A stretch of DNA of 64,000 bases from Ligula intestinalis (lineage: Eukaryota > Platyhelminthes > Cestoda > Diphyllobothriidea > Diphyllobothriidae). The stretch spans positions 12,741,962-12,805,961 of the forward strand of contig JAYGXS010000002.1 in the NCBI GenBank assembly GCA_036362985.1. The letters run 5' to 3'. This document shows, one piece after another, positions 1 through 12,139 of the stretch; positions within the stretch are counted from its first letter, which is position 1; each line of letters starts with the position of its first letter. Below the pieces are notes generated by a model. It had not been told where the DNA came from and did no database searches. It saw only the letters and a list, made by a program, of their open reading frames with translations. Both the position numbers and the translations under genes were made by a program.

Positions 1-310
1 TGGACGCATAGTACGGGAAGGCTTCACAGCCATTACTTCAGAATGGATAGGGTGATTGACCTCATAAAGGATGCGATCAGCAAATTGCTTGACCGTTGCA
101 AAGTGTCGCCACGTTATAATGTCAGCTAAAAACCTGTAGAGAGTATTCGGAGTACACGTTTAAAACTCAACAGGTCTTTTAAAAACAAGACTGAAAAAAT
201 AACCATAGAACAGCAAATAATGAGCGCACAAATGCAGGCCTCTATAAATCGCCACAGTACGGCTTGAATGGTGTGATATGAACACAACTGATGGAGATTA
301 AGTGCTATCA
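1..310 (-). repeat. Dispersed repeat R1, copy 1 (cut by window edge)
   Basis: This segment aligns by eye along its length with 2200-2665 in the same orientation, and in reverse complement with 8830-9290 and 39585-39985. Shared landmarks include the block containing agcaaattgcttga and the block gcattcgga. No conserved protein is visible in any copy, so it is probably a non-coding interspersed element; class unknown. The repeat continues left of the window. Confidence 0.7.
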
Positions 311-1500
311 ACAGAAACAGACGTCTTCTTTCTGAAACTTCAAAGCCATTGATATATCTTGTTGCAGCAAACTATGAATCCATCATCACAGGCAGCATAA
401 AAGCCTTATCTGTCAAAGTACTTCGACCATCGCAATCGATGATGTCCACCATATGTCCGAGAGCAGGGACGGCGACTGCAGTCAAGTATAGTGAAAGTGG
501 TCGAGCAGCCTTTCGTCCCCACTCTAAACGCTGTCCCTGCTTGAACTGATGACAAGAAAAATTCAAGATGACCAAGCAGACATCAGGTGTAAGTCGCTTT
601 CTACAAATGGAGGCCAGACACAGCGCCTAACTTAGTCTGAAGTGGTAGTCACCTTTTGCAATATCTACCCTCGCTTACCTATTAGTATAAGCCCAGAAAG
701 ATTCGAGGAGTCGGAGTCTCATATTTCTATTACTGCAGCTACTGTTTATACTGCTGCCTCTAGTGGTGTACATATTTGAGAGATTATAGTGCTGATACTA
801 TTACTGACGCTAATAGTTGTTCAGAAATGACACTGATTGGGGTCAGATCTAGGCCTGTGTTGCACCCCTCTCAACTTGGACTGGGGACGTGGACTCTTGC
901 TATTCCGAGTTGACTAGGTGTTTTTGGGCTCGGAGCGCATAAATACTTGTCTTGTTTGCTTCCAAAAGTTTAAACTACTAGAGCTAGAATATTAATGTTA
1001 TAAGTGGGGCTAGTTCTAGCAATCATACTTGCTAAAACCAGTAAGTGGCAAGCTACGGTGTGGCTTGTACGCACAGGTAGGAAATTTTAGCATTGTATGC
1101 AGTCGTAACCTGTATGAGGATTTTAGTAAGCTGAAGGGCTAAATACGTGTATTTAATAATAGTTGGATAGCTATCATGCATGTAGGCCGTAAGAGAGTGG
1201 CCTTTGCCATTTCTGCAGGATACTACTGTTAGAAGTGCTATGCTTCATGGGTAGACAAAATGGTAATTCCTCATCTAATCTTTCTAGGTTTAGAAGGCAA
1301 AATCACTCCATTTGCCGGTAAAAAGTCGCAACCATGGTAACGCACCAGCAAGACCAAATCAGAGAGAGAGAGAAAACACCGGTGATCTCTTTGTGAAAGT
1401 TGAAAGTTGATCCGAAATGTGCGGCACTGGAGCTTAATTAGATTCCACACACAAACACACGATTGCATGCGCGCTCATACATGTTGTTGGGCGCACCCTC
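311..1500. other. No recognisable feature
   Basis: Mixed-composition sequence with only short open frames (under 70 codons) that resemble nothing I know. A short AG dinucleotide run lies near 1361-1375. I see no RNA gene, repeat partner in this window or transposon signature. Confidence 0.5.
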
Positions 1501-1504
1501 CGTC

Positions 1505-2050
1505 GTCATAGCAACGTAAGGTTGTCACCACAGCCACCGCCACTACCAGCCCTAAGGTCGCTCGGGGTTAAACATCGGGGTGGGGAGAGCGGACGTGCAG
1601 TCCGGCCAGTCTTCACGTCGTCAGGGTATACAAGTCAGCGAACCATGGCGGGGAGGGGGGCGTTTTTCTTCGCGCGCGCGGCTTGCCCACGGGGCGTGCA
1701 GAAAAGTTATGACCAGCAGCGCGGTTTCAGGACCACACATGCATGAGTTGATTATCCCCCTCCCTCCGTTCCCCGCTGCCCGGGCAGTTGTCTTGACGCA
1801 GAATGCGTTTGCTATCTCCTCCCCTAACCTAGTTTCCGCTACAGCGATTACTCTCCACTTGCCGCACACACAGATGCGTAGGGCTAGCGCGTGTAACCTC
1901 CTCAGGGCGTTGTGGCGACATAAACTGTCCACGGGCGGTCGTTGCTGCTGTACGGACGGCCTACTAAAGGAACTATGTCGTCCACCGCTACCCCCCCCTC
2001 CCCCCCTACCCCCTCTCTCACCCCCCTCTCCACCGCACAAACTCGTTCAC
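1505..2050. other. GC-rich island with C-tract
   Basis: This stretch is much richer in G+C and CpG than its surroundings and ends in long C runs at about 1990-2030. Open frames of 139 and 168 codons on opposite strands follow from low stop density in GC-rich DNA; their translations are Pro, Arg and Gly rich and unrecognised. It could be a CpG-rich regulatory region or a retroelement 5' region, but no promoter motif or repeat partner decides between these. Confidence 0.4.
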
Positions 2051-2199
2051 CGTCATAAATGTCGGAATCAAGGCTTCTGGAGCTAGAGCAACGATTGTCC
2101 AGTTTCCATTCATGCAAGATGTATTGGGATGTGCTCATTGTAATTATCTTTGTGGCAATGGTGGATTGTGTAATGTTTATTTTGACGGTATTATCGAAC

Positions 2200-2665
2200 A
2201 TTTTTATCAGAAATGGCTCCATTCAGAGGTGGAGACAGGCCAACATTCAACTTTCCGATTTCTTTTTCTTCACACGTGAGGTAGCGTGCTAGGAATGGGA
2301 GTGCAGAATGCTGATATACGGCAAGACATATAATGGAAGCTTCGGCTCATAGTATGGGGCGAATTCACAGCCATTAGTTCAGCGTGGAGAGGGTAAGCGA
2401 CCTCAATAAAGATGCGGTGAGCAAATTGCTTGATCGTTTAAAGTGTCGCTGTATTATGGCGTCAGCTAAAAAACGTAGAAATGACCGGTAGCTGAAGAGA
2501 GCATTCGGAGGATAAGGTTAAAAACGATCAGGTTTTTTAAAAATAAAACTGTTAAAATAACTGGAGAGCAGGATAAAATGAGGAATAGAATGCAGTCTTC
2601 CATAAATCGTCAGATAAGGGCTTGCGGTGTGCGATATGAATGCAAATGGAGGATATGATATAAAA
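2200..2665 (-). repeat. Dispersed repeat R1, copy 2
   Basis: The longest minus-orientation copy of R1. Its left part matches the reverse complement of about 9130-9290, including the segment around cacacgtgaggtagcgtg. Its right part matches copy 1 at 1-310. Divergence and small indels between copies indicate an old family. Confidence 0.7.
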
Positions 2666-2669
2666 GTTT

Positions 2670-4555
2670 GCGGATTTTAATGAGGACTCCTTCAATATGA
2701 AGAGTAAATGAGAGGTTAGATGCCAGGTAACGGCAGGGTACCGGAAAGAGGATAACTCATTGGACAGGATGTCAATGGATTCAGGCCTGGGAGAGGGTTG
2801 CAGTTGAAAAGCCCCCGTACCACCCAAATACACATAAGCCACTCGGGTAATGTGGTTCCATCTGATTTAGTGCCGGTATCAAGGGTTTCGCCACCGCCGT
2901 TCGCTGCCCTTGATCGAAGCGGGTTCTCTGGCCGTTGTTAATATCCAAACCGATAATAATCCAAACGAAAAGTGGGATGAAAATGTTTAATGAAATAGAC
3001 ACAGAACAAACTATCAAAAATATGTCTAAAAAGGTACAGACACTTCAGAGAAGCGCATCAGGGAGGGTTGAGTTGGATGCTGTCACTCAGAAGGAAATAA
3101 TTTCCTTTTTTACTTGTGCCAAAAATGTTTTCTAGGTAGGATTGTCGTTAGGTGTTATACTTGCCTCTGGCTCATACTAATAACCTATGCACTTCTACAT
3201 TTTGCAGTAGCCCGAATTTCCCTTTTTTCGTTAAATTCCGCCAATATCAAGTCAAATTTTCATCGATAAACATCGGTTGCCTGAGCGACATGAGTTAATA
3301 TTGATGGAGGTGTTCCTATTTAGCTCAGTAAAACGACTTTATGTGGCTTTAACTTAACATTCTTTGGCCACTTTCTACACAATTACGTATTAATTTACGC
3401 TCGATGACCAAGAATTAAATGTTTAACCTCCAATTTTATAAAACATTTGGGCGGGGGGAATAGATATTTACGCGACCTAATAAGACAGTCTAGCCGTTTT
3501 CCATTTCCTGCCACTTTCTTCTTGGCTCACTCAATTGAAACAAACTCGCGATTCATTTCACGTAATACACATCCCTAACCACCACTCTCCCAGAACGATG
3601 GCGTAAGGGGATTTAAGGGTTGGACTTCACCGTTGACATACGGTGAAAGACCTACAGGAAAACATTAAAAAATGAATGTTGGTCCCATTTATTCTCAAAG
3701 ACCTTTATATAGCAACAATATTGAGCGTTATTGGGGGGGGGGGGCTACACTGCCTGTCCTCATCACCGTTTTAATTAGCATTTACCCAAATATATTCGGC
3801 CCCAAGTTTTAAAATCTTGGTCTTTAAAATAATAAAATCACGACTGTCAATTTCCGCCTTCATTAAAAATCACAAGGCGTTTTAGAGACAATTAAATTGA
3901 GGCCTGGGAATCACGCTGGGCTGAAGAACGGTGGGGTGTTGTTCGGTTGAACTTACATGAATCCAATCCCAATTGCGAAATAAAACAATGATCATAAAAC
4001 ATTGGTCCATGAGTTCATTTAGCTAATCAGAGGTCTCTTTTGGTTTTTTGATAATATTTTTGTAATATGAAGTTGGTCAGAAGAACCTGAATATCTTCCA
4101 TTACTGGTTAAATTCAGAGGTTTAAAATGTTTGGCAAGTCGGTTAGGTGGAGCTGGGTGCCCATTGCTCCACGTGGACTACTGGTGATGTATAAACTCCA
4201 AACAGCAGGTTTTTTCAAAAGCAAAAAGTTGATGTGAATGGGGGTTGCCGCATAAGACATACACAGGGACGAGAATTCGACCGTCACAAACAAAAACGTA
4301 TACTGCGGAGTTGCTGCCTACCCTTTGTAAACGTCGCTTGTTCTACTTTTTGTTCTATCGTGGGCGAAGCAATTTTGCTTGACTTAGCAATAAATGGCGA
4401 GGCTAATAAATATGTCATATATGGGCCTTGGAAGGTTCAGAAAAGTAAATATACGTTTGTCAGAACCGGTTCTAGATGGTAGCCAGGATTATAGACAACT
4501 GAATAAAAGTAGAAAAAGCGTGAATAGAGCTGTATCAATCTACTCACATTTGCTG
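2670..4555. other. No recognisable gene; low-complexity points only
   Basis: AT-rich DNA with open frames below 85 codons, none recognisable. A run of ten or more G lies at 3734-3744. A short string around ctaaccaccac at about 3577 recurs near 10709, too short to define a repeat. Confidence 0.45.
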
Positions 4556-4559
4556 TCAT

Positions 4560-4728
4560 CCATCGTCTCTTTAGTGGAGCGTTCGATTCCGTAATAAACG
4601 ATCGCAGGTTCGATTTCTAGGTTGTTCACACTTGGAACTGGGTATGGCTAGCTGATGAGGGTTAATAAGACAGAAATGGCCATTCCGGTCTCCCTAGTCT
4701 TTGTCGGCACTTAATTACCCGCATATAC
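4560..4728 (+). mobile_element. tRNA-derived SINE with hammerhead-like core, copy 1
   Basis: The head carries a B-box-like gcaggttcgatttc (about 4604-4617), as in tRNA-derived SINEs. The body has ctgatga at 4652-4658, 14 nt, then gaaa at 4673-4676, followed by tggccattc and a tctccct..gtctttgtcggc tail. The same order and spacing occur at 17.1, 29.5, 34.5 and 49.5 kb. In this copy the stem between the boxes (ggtt/agac) is imperfect. The element ends immediately before a mariner-type transposon. Confidence 0.7.
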
Positions 4729-4730
4729 AA

Positions 4731-6110
4731 TATGTCCCAAAAATGTATACGCATTTTAAGTATTTGTGAACTTGGTCCTTATTATAATTTTATTATTTCA
4801 AAAATTTAAAAATATTTACAAGTTTCATTGTGATGTTTTTTTACTGCAATTTGACTATAATTTAAATAATTTTAAATAGCCAATAATAGTAAATAACTGT
4901 TTTTATTTTGCAGATTCAATCCTGGAGTACAATAATGACAGACATACCGAACTTTGAAGACAAAAAATTTATTGTAAAATGCTACTGAAGTGTGGAAATG
5001 CTGCTAAGATGCAAATACAGTTTAGGAAGGCATTTAAAAAAAACCACTAACGCGAGTTACCATCACTCGAATCAGAGATAATTTTGAAGCTGATGGAAAT
5101 GTTCATAGAGTTCACAAACAGCGTTCCGGAAGACAACGATCATCAAAAAGCTCTGTAGAGGAAGAAAGAGTGCTGGAAACTTTTCAGCCAAGACCGAGAA
5201 AATCTCTAATACAGGCTTGTCGTGAGGTTGGAATTTCAGAATCATCTGTCCATTGCATTATGCAGCGTTGTCATCGGAAAAAGTTATATCGTAAGATTAG
5301 TCCATGCATTTAGTGACAATCATGTAGACCGAAGAGTACAGTACTGCGAGTGGTATTAAGAACAATGTGCAGAAAATGCAGATTTCTCAACAAAAATTGT
5401 GTGGAGTGACGGGGCCAGATTCAAATTAAATGGTTCCATCAACCGCCACAACTGTACCTATCGGGGACCTGTAAATGCGCATTTTATTGCCAACCGTCAT
5501 GTAAATTTACCGGGAATTACAGTGTAGTGCGGTTTATCATCAAGAGGATGAATTGGGCCCTTCTTTTTGAAGATACAGCAACCAATCCCATTTACTCAAA
5601 CTTGCTGCAACAGTCTGTTATGCCAAACACTAGACAATACTCTGAAGAGGAAGAGTTTTATTTTCAGCAAGATGGGGCACTCCCATATTAACATCCCGAT
5701 GTTAGATCCTTTCTTGATGAGATGTTACCAAACAGGTGGATTAGACGAAGGGGTTCTCTTGAATATCCTCCCCGTTCACCAAGCCGCATGTCATAAGGTT
5801 TTTTTCTTATGGGAATGCCTAAAAGACCAGGTCTACGCCATGAAACTTGCAACAGTCGCTGAATTGAGAGAAGCCATTGAACATTAATGTACCGAATAAC
5901 CAAGAGAATTGTTTCAATGTGTATGCGATTCCATTGCTTCGCGTTGTCAGCAGTGGCTGGATCAAAATTAACGTCAGTTTGAGAAAACGCAGCGAAAAAA
6001 AAACAATAAAATGATGATTGGAAATATTTTTACATTTTTGAAATAATAAATTATAACAAACAATTACAATACAATTATTTGAAATGTCAATAAATTTTTG
6101 GCACACTTTA
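4731..6110 (+). mobile_element. Degenerate mariner-type DNA transposon
   Basis: The left end (from 4733, tgtcccaaaaatgtat) and the reverse complement of the right end (to about 6105, tgtgccaaaaatttat) form imperfect terminal inverted repeats in TA-rich flanks, as expected for Tc1/mariner elements that target TA. The span of about 1.38 kb fits a single-gene element. The enclosed transposase is broken by several frameshifts and stops, so this copy cannot move on its own. Confidence 0.8.
4935..5980 (+). pseudogene. Tc1/mariner-superfamily transposase pseudogene
   Basis: The DNA-binding region reads, across frameshifts, TRVTITRIRDNFEADG, then HKQRSGRQR and a second helix-turn-helix region (ACREVGISESSVHCIMQR). 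The catalytic part shows [14 protein letters not shown] near 5400, FQQDG-like traces near 5670, NRWIRRRG-like traces near 5725 and KDQVYAMKLATVAELREAIEH near 5825-5885. The family normally has SPDLTP around its third acidic residue; here the reading is SPSRMS, so that Asp is lost. The gene needs at least four frame corrections. The ATG at 4935 opens the first recognisable frame. Confidence 0.85.
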
Positions 6111-6559
6111 TATGTATAAACACATATGTCTGGTAAATAATTCTTTAAATTATGAAGCACTTGACTTGGAAGTGGGTTGCTGGAACATGACTTGTTAGGG
6201 GCAGAAACGAGATCTCTATGAACGTTTTGGCTGAAGACAATCAACATTTGTGGAATAACTACGCAAATATCCATTGTACAAGCGAGTAGTACTACGAGTA
6301 GTATTAATTATATACGTTAAATATGAAGGTTATATACCTGAAACCGTATAGGGAACGTTATGGGCCCACTGAGGAACCAGACCCCTCGCAGCTGTGTCAA
6401 ACAGCGGCAGAGTACTGGTTAAACACGTGTCTGAGCTTTTAGTTAGTACCTATGCGGGAGTACAGTGTAACATATTTAACAAATATATCTAACAATATAC
6501 ACACGGAACAACTTAACCACAGTGGCCGCGGGAAACAAATTCAACTACATATTTCCACT

Positions 6560-6720
6560 TGAAAATTATTTCTGCAAATTGCCCCTACTGCCTATCGTAT
6601 TTTCTCACCCCCCCCAAACCACCTATAACGTACTTTTCTGTAGGATAAACTGCTGGGACTGGTGGGTGTATTTAGTGCACTACTTAAACTACCTTTGTCA
6701 ACTTAACTAAAGTAAATAAT
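6560..6720 (-). repeat. R3 (MITE-like) terminal repeat, solo copy
   Basis: Matches the right terminal repeat of the R3 element at about 26705-26830 in the same orientation. Both have a gccTACTGCCTA-like start, a C-rich middle, gctgggact, a tatatt/tatatgag block and gtgcactacttaaactac. It lies alone here without its inverted partner. Confidence 0.6.
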
Positions 6721-6819
6721 AAAGCACAACGAAATACATAGTCATTTATGTGTTGTACACAACATTGATGTTTATGGGGAACCCTTACTGTTTTTCCATA
6801 TCTACAATTCAATTCGATT

Positions 6820-7150
6820 GACCTAGTTGTGGAAAATTCATGGCCTCAGTGGGACTGGAACCCACATCAACAGGGAAGGCTTGAACACAGCCGACGCTCG
6901 CTGGGAGGGCACGCCGAGAATGCTGAATTTAATCACACTTGCGTCGATTTACCTGCGCAGCCCATTGCACGTATGGAATCCACCAATGCGGATACAGTAA
7001 GCTAACTTCTCAGGGAGGATTGTCTAAGCAATCATCTAGAATCCACCAGAATGACTACTAGGCTGACTTAAGTTTTAAGGAGATTGGGCTTGGCAGATTA
7101 TAATAATTCAGTCGATCCAATTGTGAAAAATTCATGGCCTCGGTGACCTG
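6820..7150 (-). repeat. tRNA-like SINE family 2 (tandem or nested copies)
   Basis: A block like gttgtggaaaattcatggcc (6830-6855) recurs at about 7118-7140. In reverse complement the first copy shows a tRNA B-box-like gggttccagtcc next to a tRNA-like stem region. Related blocks occur at 53560-53640 and 53740-53880 in the other orientation. I read this as a second tRNA-derived SINE family with a conserved gtgaatttttcacaattgggtc core; the exact ends are unclear. Confidence 0.5.
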
Positions 7151-7154
7151 CAAT

Positions 7155-8825
7155 ATTTGATAGCAGTCGGAAAATTGCAAATTAGCCATTTTGGGTCTGA
7201 GCTCCACAGATGGATTCAGCTACACTGTCTGCATAATAATGCAAAGTAACATGATAGAAATAAAGTCTTTGAAACAAACAGCTTGCCTGCTCCACCTATA
7301 CTGAAATTAGTATCAGTCCCGAGGAAAGCCAGTGGTTGGACGAAGGTCTCGAATGTAAACAGGTTTGCGAGACAAAATTAAGAAGATGGAACAAGAATTT
7401 ACAGCCGATTGCTTGTCCTCCGTAAAGGGGCGTCTGAAATTTGAAATCAGTAGTTAATTACGTGGTGTCAAATAACCGCGACTTAGGATTCGACATTTAA
7501 ATTACAGGCTCGAAAACTGCAGAAACTGAGGCACAAATCCGACCTTCCCAGACCTCGAAACAGCGCGATTAACAAATTAGCTAAAAAGGTTTGCGTTGGT
7601 CTCCCCTCGCACGCTGAATGATTTTGGCTTGCCTGTGAAAGTCTCAAAGCCAGAGAAGGATTACCGCTGTCGGTCCCGTAAGCAGGCCAGATCGATAACT
7701 GCCACGTGCAAGTGACCAGGGCTGTTTCTTTTGGACCAACTCCTACTGGTGTGTTTCCAAGTTTATTTGTGTGTGCTCGACGATCTGACGTTAGTAACTA
7801 ACAGCATAAATCCTATCATGCCTTAATGTCGCACAGTTTGCCGTCTATAGACTACTTACAGGCCTTCTACACTACCTATATCTAGTTTGGACTTGAGAGA
7901 ACTTCTAGTCATATTCCAGCAGGTTGTATGAATCTCTGAGTAAAAAGCATAAGAGTGCTTCTCCACAACCTATTTACAGGTCCATACGTTTAATCGAGGT
8001 CTGCGTTACCAACACTGGCCTGAAACATCTGCTTCTTGTAGGTTACATTCAGACTGTTTTTAAATGCACGGTGTTTTGGTAAGCTCCTTCAGGATATTCT
8101 GGTCCGGGAAGGCTTGCAGTTACTGAAGGATTATGAAAGATCTTTTTCGCCAGGGAAAAAAGAACGTCACATCTTTGTACTGTGCTCCTCGGAGGATTAC
8201 AATTAAGGCGAGCTCGGGGTTGAGTTTAGGGTAAGGTTTAGCCATGGGAATATTTATCCAACCCCCCCCCCCAGAAATTTGACGTAATGGCTTTCCATTG
8301 CTTCAGTCCTGCCGAGGAAGAGGGCACATACAATATCCCGTTGAAGCATTTATAACATCGGATTCAGTCCATTTTATAGAACCGCTGAAATAAACTGAAT
8401 AAAAATAGAAAGCTAAAACATAAGTTCAGATCTGAACCAGTGGTATCGTCAAACCGAAAAAAAATCCAGACAGAAAATGTTTGCTCTCTCATCACATGTC
8501 GTGAGATATTTTTAGCTTGAGAGAGAACTTGATTTGGGAAACAGGCGTGTGAAACGAAGCGTGCGTAGAAATCAGCTAGCTAGAAGTCAAAAGTGAACGC
8601 GTGAGTGCAAAAAACTGAACCCAGGGGGGAGACTGGCGTCCCGGAGCTAAAAATGTGTCTAAGCGATAACGGGTCTTTGTCTACGTGATATAGGCCAATC
8701 AACGGAAAGGAAAAAAATTTTCAGAAAAAAACTGACTAATGGAACTTGTTCACAGAAATTCCAGCTATCAGGAAATTCTACATTTATCTTTGATGAAAAA
8801 CGTTGTCGCCAGCCTGGCTCTTTGT
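7155..8825. other. No recognisable feature
   Basis: No open frame above 60 codons that looks real, and no matching repeat found in the window. A C-tract lies at 8262-8270. Confidence 0.45.
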
Positions 8826-8829
8826 CTCT

Positions 8830-9290
8830 CCGTAAACTTTGATATTATATCCGCCACTTGCGTTCATATCAGACACTGCAAGCCCTAATCTGGCGTTTTG
8901 TAGATGCCTGTATTCTCCCCCTTATTCTTTACTGCTCTCCGGTTATTTTTCCAGCCTTACTTAAAAAGACCTAGTAATTTTGAAACGTAGCCTTCGAATG
9001 CTCTCTTCAGCTGCCGGTACTTCCTATGTTTTTTTAGCTGACATTATAATACAGTGAAACTTTAAAATCGTGAAGCAATTTGCTGATCGCATACTTACTG
9101 AGGTCGCTCACCCTCTGCACTCTGCATTAATGACTGCGAAGTCTTCCCGTCCCATGCGTCGAGGTTTCCATCATATGAATTGCCGCACATCAGCATATCG
9201 GCACTCGGTACTCCCATTTCTAACACGCTACCTCACGTGTGAAGAAGCGGAAATGGAGAAGTTGAAAGCCAATCTGTCTCCATAGTTGAT
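8830..9290 (+). repeat. Dispersed repeat R1, copy 3
   Basis: Reverse-complement partner of 2200-2665 and 1-310, and direct partner of 39585-39985. A 71-codon open frame at 9070-9285 is not kept in the other copies, which argues against coding function. Confidence 0.7.
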
Positions 9291-9589
9291 GTGAATATCA
9301 GGACCTTTTATAATGACGCTTTATTTACCTTACCATCTGCTCTCCGTGAATAGAGCCATTTTTTGCCGAAAATTCAGGTTTTTTAAATCCTCAATATAGC
9401 ATTCTTCGTCTTCAAACATCGTTGAAATTCCAAGACAGCACTAGTAGTCCACACGCAGTGAATAGGGACAGCTGTGAGAATTGCCTGCCCGTGGGAGGGC
9501 CTTTTGTAGAGGAAGTTGTCAAACTGCTGTGCTTGAACTGATATCTGGCACACTGTGACACTCGTTCGTGCAGACAATTGAATGCGGAG

Positions 9590-9795
9590 GAGAGCAATGG
9601 GCGAAATCCTATTTTGGGTCCCAGAAATTGTTTAAATAATATCATACTTTCGCAAAAAATAGCGCACCATAAATAAGCACACATTTCTGACTTATAGTTT
9701 ATGAGGTGGGACAAATTTGGCCATTTTTACTTACGTATACTTTATAGTTTATTTGGTTTAACGATATTCCCGAAAACAATGGTGGTTAGGATGTC
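9590..9795 (+). repeat. Dispersed repeat R5, copy 1
   Basis: Direct match to 63785-64000: shared blocks include gggt(c/t)ccagaaat, a ttcgcaaaaaa tagcgcacca block, and a tagtttattggg-like segment followed by aatattc(c/t)cgaaaa. The order is conserved over about 200 bp. The second copy runs off the window. Confidence 0.65.
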
Positions 9796-9799
9796 GTCT

Positions 9800-11280
9800 A
9801 CTTCAACTAACCTGAGGTCTAACTTACCGTTTTTGAGTTAGGTTACTATAGTTCGCGGTGCGAAGAGCCGTGAAATCCCTCAATTAATATACATGACAAC
9901 TTTACGTTAGTTGATTTTATTTGGTTTAGTTAACTTATTTGTAGTTTAGATTTCAGTTTTGCTTTCAATTCATCATTATGTTTGCCATTTTTGTTTTATT
10001 TTTAGATAATTTCATGTTACGTAAGTTAAGCTTACCTTAGTTTACGTTTTTTACTTAGTTAATTTTACTCATAGTTATTTTTTGAATTAGCTGTTTTCCA
10101 ATGGTTGCATATTTGGACATTTTAAGTATGGAGCACTTTGCTGTTGACAAACATAAAAGCGTTTAAATCATAATTCCTGCTGAAAAAATGAAGATCAGCG
10201 AAAAACCGAGTTGCACTCATGAATTTTCGAAAAGGTATCAGTTGTTCGTCGTCAGAATAAATGAAAAGTGAGGACTGGGACAGTCGCATCAGAGGTTTTT
10301 GACTTTTATAAACTTAATTTTTTATTCACATATCCTTTTCCTTTTTATTGCCCAGACTGTAAACTCTTTACTTCACCGGGTACTTTATTACGGAAAGACC
10401 TAAACTAGGATTCTACCGTTTTTTCCAGTGGCAAACACCTTTCATGAGATAACACCCCTACTGCCTACGAATGATCACAATTAATAGTGGCATTCAATAT
10501 TTACCCCCTACTTTAGTCTGATCATGTCTCACCATGAGAAGGATACTCGGGCAGGAATGTGGTTTAGCTTCTGAGTTCTACCGTTTAACCGGAACTAACG
10601 GTACAGTCCTTTACACCGCCCCAAGTTGGGTGGCAGAAATCCCTGCAGTTCTGTACACAGCACGAAAGTCGGCGTAGTCCGATGGCGGCTAAACTACTGG
10701 GCGTAACCTAACCACCACACTCCCAGAGTCCGGCTCGGTAAGAAGAAGAGGTGGAGGCTGGAATTTAGCAGCAGATATTTAATTTGTACCGGGGACGGCA
10801 GTGTCGATGTAGCAAACACTCAGCGGTGGAGTTTGGTAAACCACAGCCGGATGAAAGAGGTTGAGCTTATGAGGACGGGGGCGGAGGGACTGTCGGTAGA
10901 TCAACGGAGTGCCGCTTATGACTGGGTGGACTAGTTAATGAAGCGCTTGCCCGAAACTCTTAATTGCATGACTCACTTCATGCAGCAGGACCATAGGCAC
11001 CAGATGTGACTAGAAGTAGAGCCTGCAGTAAGTTTTGTCTGGACCGATAAATCCTCAATTCTAGATACAACAGAAAATTGGGTGCTTTTGTGTCTGACTA
11101 TCATATATACATTAGAGTGCGACTTAAAAGGCTTTGAAACACAGATACCCCCTCCCATAGGCTCCTAGTTGACTTTTTTTACTTCGTGCAATAATTGAAA
11201 ATTGAGTCATTTCGAAACTGTGGCCAAAAAACAACTGTGTCCAATTTGTTGGTTTCTATTTTTTTGTATCTCCTGTTTAC
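9800..11280. other. No recognisable gene
   Basis: AT-rich to about 10400, then a more GC-balanced part (10560-10920). Neither yields a recognisable protein, RNA or repeat partner in this window. Confidence 0.45.
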
Positions 11281-11284
11281 GTTG

Positions 11285-11600
11285 AAAAGTTGGCAAGGGT
11301 CAGGCCCAGCAACAACTTTGACGTCAGCGAGTATACTTGTCACGCAATTGTCAAGCCAGCATCCAATACGGACAAGAAAATCGTGGCCATTAATGAGTCG
11401 AACGCGAAGCGTCAAGCCATCACCACACCAATTAAGACCCCAAACGGTGGCTACAGGAGTTGATAATGATAGTACTATACGGATGACCGCTACGAACTAT
11501 AAATACCATGCAATCTGTGCATGCCTTACAGTAGGCTACGGTAACACATGGAAAAGTCTTCTCGACAGAATCCAAAGCGTCGGGAAAATAAAACTGTTGC
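11285..11600 (+). pseudogene. PLE group C 3' fragment (ORF C-terminus plus 3' end)
   Basis: One frame reads CHAIVKPASNTDKKIVAINE and onward to NGGY, closely like the translations at 53090-53270 (plus strand) and 17440-17640 (minus strand). This is the charged tail that follows the GIY-YIG domain in this PLE group. The end at about 11555-11595 keeps gaatccaaagcgtc and aaaataaaact, a decayed form of the hammerhead 3' half seen at 53377-53396. RT and GIY-YIG parts are missing, as in a 5'-truncated insertion. Confidence 0.7.
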
Positions 11601-11689
11601 TCCAGTGATTGCATCCTCTTTTTCTAAACCATAAACTGCCTATACTGCATATAATATATTCCAAATCGAATTCAGTATTTTATTACTAC

Positions 11690-11960
11690 TAGGTGACTTA
11701 TTCCTCAAACTGTAGGCAAAACTACAGTTTTTTAAACAGGATACACACAGTGCGCAGTTTTTAAACCCAGAATTCGAGTAATGCATTCACTCGTTTAGAA
11801 AATTGTTCGGCAATTGGGCAAATTTTTAAAACCAAAAGCCAACCCGTCTTTGAGCATGATATTTAAAGAACGCGTAATTTGCTATCAAACAAGTCCAAAA
11901 AATAATTTTCTCGTCATATTTTCCATAAAATATGTTTGAATTTATGAAGGCAGTCTAGAC
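11690..11960 (+). repeat. R6 fragment
   Basis: Shares the string order gtaggcaaaa, acacacagtg, a gcgtaatttgctatcaaa-like block, a tttccataaaata block and gaatttat.aaggcagt with 42720-43170, 47275-47710 and 60790-61110. A dispersed AT-rich repeat without coding signal. Confidence 0.6.
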
Positions 11961-12139
11961 GGCCCGGCATCCAAGACCGCTGATAAGGTGTGCGTGGTTG
12001 GACTTGGGACTTGTTCGTCTCTGCTGACGAGAATTTATCAAAAACGAACGTATGTTCGCCTATTTACCTTCTGACATTCTCAATGGGAATTTCTGCAAAG
12101 TTAATATAGACTTCATAATTTACTTTACAGGAAATTTTT

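Noticed and set aside
1580..2086. 168-codon plus-strand open frame and 139-codon minus-strand frame
   Set aside because: Both lie in a GC-rich, C-tract-bearing island where stops are rare. The translations are low-complexity (Pro, Arg, Gly) and unrecognised.
5819..6274. 151-codon minus-strand open frame
   Set aside because: It overlaps the mariner transposase 3' part and right terminal repeat in antisense; no recognisable content.
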